Positions 61,558-64,000 of a DNA stretch of 64,000 nucleotides are shown here, piece after piece. Made by a program: the position numbers and the translations under genes. Position 1 is the stretch's first letter. Every line of letters begins with the position of its first letter. Source of the DNA: Caenorhabditis remanei (Eukaryota; Nematoda; Chromadorea; Rhabditida; Rhabditidae). The stretch covers positions 7,130,001-7,194,000 of the forward strand of contig NC_071328.1 of the NCBI RefSeq assembly GCF_010183535.1, written 5' to 3'. The notes beneath the pieces were generated by a model. The model was not told where the DNA came from. It was given only the letters and a program-made list of their open reading frames with translations, and made no database searches.

Positions 61558-64000
61558 TTGAGATGTTGATTCTTCTGTTTTTTTTTCTGAAAATACCGGA
61601 ATTAATGAAAGTTTTTAGACAGTTCAGTTGGTATAGAAATAGAACGAAAATGGCAAAAATGAGTAGAATGAGTAATAGTGAAGAGTATACGGAGAAAAAA
61701 GAAGAAAGGAAGGCGATGACGGGCGTTAATGGGTTACTAAACCCCCACATTTCCATTTTCAGCTGCTCTTCTGAAGCCATTTAGACGGAAAACGAAATGG
61801 GTTGGGATCTACGGAAAAAATGAGAGAGAAGGAGAGGGTACAGAGAAAAGAGAGCGTCTGATTTCTCAAATTCTCCATGGTTTTCAATGAGCAAAACTGT
61901 TGAAAAGACAGGAAAACACTAGAACATCCACACAGAAAAGAATGGAATAAAAACAAAAGAATCGTATTGTCAGAGTATGGAAATGAGTTCTGTGGGTGGA
62001 GTGGGAGATGTTGCTCATCTACAACGAGTTGCTCTTCGAAAACAAAGAAAAAAAGTGGAAGAATGATTGGTTGAGGGTGTGAATATAAATGAAATAATTA
62101 AGAGAGAGAATAGTGAAATAAAGAAGAAAAAAGAAGAGGATAGTGAGGATGATGAGAAGAAAACGGAAAAAAAAGAGAAAAAAAAAGAGAGTTGGAGCAC
62201 GGATAATTATGGAGGATAGGTGGTATGAAAATGAATCCAATAATGAGTTTTCGTTTCATAAAAGTAGGCTTTTTGAAGTGATGGGCTGGCAGAAACAGCA
62301 GAAATTACCGTAAAACTTCTAGTAGAGGTGCCCCCAGCAAATTCTATTTGATGCAGTATATTTTTTCCCGAAGGAAATATCATAAAGTTGCTAACGGACA
62401 AAATTTAGCTGAATATTTTCAAAATAATTCTTCGGTTGAAAAAAATTTGATAGCTCTCAAGGCAGTTGAGATATTGTGTTCCAAACTCTTGCTACTGGGG
62501 CACATCTTTTAGAGGTTTTACGGTAATAGTACAAATCAGGTTACAGCGAATGAAAACAGTATTGAGATCACGAGAGACACAAGGGACATAGTGTTTTTGA
62601 GCTATTTGTTCCAGCCACTCTCTGATCAATTTTTTTTTACCTACTCGTCCCCAGGGCGCGTTTCTCGGAGACCCAAATATCCACATTTTCGGAATGCAAA
62701 CTGTTTTTTTGGAATACAGACTTTTGAATTCGAATAGTAGAATAGCAGTTTTAGTAAGTTGTCTAGAAATCTCAAGAAAAGGAGCTACTGAACAGTAGTA
62801 GTTCACAAAATGTGGATCCAGAAAGTACAATGAATGAGAAAAGAGAAGTAAACGGGTTCCCTCTTCCGTTCCTCAAATTTGATTTCTAAAATGTAACTGA
62901 AATGAAGTAAAAGTAACAAGAAAACGGAAGGATACGCACACAGACAAAGTGAAAAAGTGATGAAAGTGGAAAGAAGGAAAAGTGGAATTTGAGCACATAG
63001 GCTCTATTGAGTGGAACAAAATTAGGGAAACGGATAGACGAAGAGACATAAAGAGATGGAAAATGAAAAAAATTCTGAAGGGAAAGGAATGGGTTGGATT
63101 GGGGGTCCAGATGAGCAAATAAAGAGATGATGGAATCGGAGAAAGTATTTAAAAGAGGGAAATATTTAGTGACATGGGGAAGCAGAAAATACGAAACAAC
63201 TTTTTAAAACTCTCAAAATAGATGAGAAAGCGTCATAAACAGCAGTAGGTCCAGTTTTTGAGACCATCATAAAGTTTGGAAAGTCAACTTCACGAAAATA
63301 AAATTGAAATAGCTCATTTTCGACTACTAAAAGTCGAGAAGCTCGTGGTCAAGACGAGAAAACCCGAAGGAGAAGCCAGACAAAAAAAAGAAAGGATGGG
63401 CGGCTCATAAAATAGTAATTGGTCATTTTAAGTGTCCATTGTTCCTTCTTTTCCTTATCCCCCATCACTCTTTTCTTTTCTTTTTCTAGATATTTTCAGA
63501 CCGGAAAAAGAGAAAAACAATTTTTCTGACATACGGATATGAATTGACTGTAAGATTTAGACGTGAGAAGTCACTAGCTGACAAATCAAAACTTGAAACG
63601 ATACTTATCAGAAACTAAAAAAATTTTGTTGATAAAAGCAAAAGTGAGTAAATGACGAAAGAAATTGAGAAAGAGTAGAGGACAAGGAATTGAAGAAGAG
63701 CAAAGGGTGTTGTTGAAGACCCCAAGAGCAAAGGGATAAATTGAATTACAATCTTCTTCTTCTCTTCGACACTCGAAGAGTCAAAAAGTGCGAACAAATG
63801 TGATGAGGCACAGAGAAAAATGAGCAACCCGCTTCGTCTTGGTTCAGGTTGATTGGAGCAATTGAGCCATTGAAGAAAAAGAAAAAGAGGAGCAAGTGTT
63901 TCGGAGGGGATACGGAGGAACGGCAAGCAAAGAAATGAATTGAAGGGAAGAAGAGGGGTCACAGGGTTTTTGAGTCAGAATCCAGAGATTTAAAGGATTG
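61558..64000. other. Upstream region of the kinase gene
   Basis: About 2.4 kb of AT-rich sequence with long A/G tracts on the plus strand. The exon starting near 61577 on the minus strand follows tattttcag, which may be the trans-splice site of the long kinase mRNA. Minus-strand ORFs with hydrophobic stretches (for example 61439-61780 and 62015-62240) come from T-rich tracts. No gene is supported up to the window end. Confidence 0.5.

Noticed and set aside
61439..61780. 113-codon minus-strand ORF with a hydrophobic stretch, as a kinase 5' exon
   Set aside because: It reads the first kinase exon in another frame, and no donor in it has the phase needed to join the acceptor at 61587.
62015..62240. 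Hydrophobic minus-strand ORFs in the right end
   Set aside because: They are Phe/Ser/Leu runs from long A/G tracts on the plus strand, with no ordered coding pattern.

Overview
The window looks like nuclear DNA of a Caenorhabditis-type nematode. It is AT-rich, with many short introns ending in TTTTCAG. The protein-coding exons read as nematode orthologues of animal developmental genes. The pairing of a zfh-2 homeobox gene with a PFTAIRE kinase recalls C. elegans chromosome I (zfh-2 = ZC123.3; a PFTAIRE-like kinase = ZC123.4, both from memory). The species cannot be named from sequence alone.

Layout, left to right. (1) 1-324 (+): the last exon of a ZP-domain (cutlin-like) cell-surface protein with a furin site and hydrophobic tail. 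(2) 938-2555 (-): a six-exon gene for a 449-residue protein that I do not recognise, with a very acidic C-terminal part. (3) 2556-7852: intergenic, holding a palindromic repeat. (4) 7853-12668 (+): a complete nine-exon Frizzled Wnt receptor, probably mig-1, which lacks the usual KTxxxW Dishevelled-binding motif. (5) 12669-33309: about 20 kb with no convincing gene, several repeats and one TA-flanked transposon-like element; probably the control region, and perhaps the first intron, of the next gene. (6) 33310-54253 (+): zfh-2, 19 exons joining in frame to 1,617 residues, with many C2H2 fingers and three homeodomains. (7) 55958-58622 (+): a seven-exon secreted Cys-rich protein of 770 residues, built like a multi-peptide precursor with repeated basic cleavage sites followed by CxxC units. 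(8) 58880-61557 (-): a PFTAIRE cyclin-dependent kinase (CDK14/Eip63E class) with two alternative 5' ends. (9) 61558-64000: upstream DNA of the kinase, no supported gene.

The genes are independent units. The unknown gene and the Frizzled gene are divergent; the Cys-rich gene and the kinase are convergent and their predicted poly(A) sites fall at nearly the same point. Wnt reception (Frizzled), a CDK class known to act on Wnt co-receptors in other animals, and a neuronal-type homeobox factor share the locus, but nothing here shows that they act together. All exon models were made by eye from splice signals, reading phase and family motifs.
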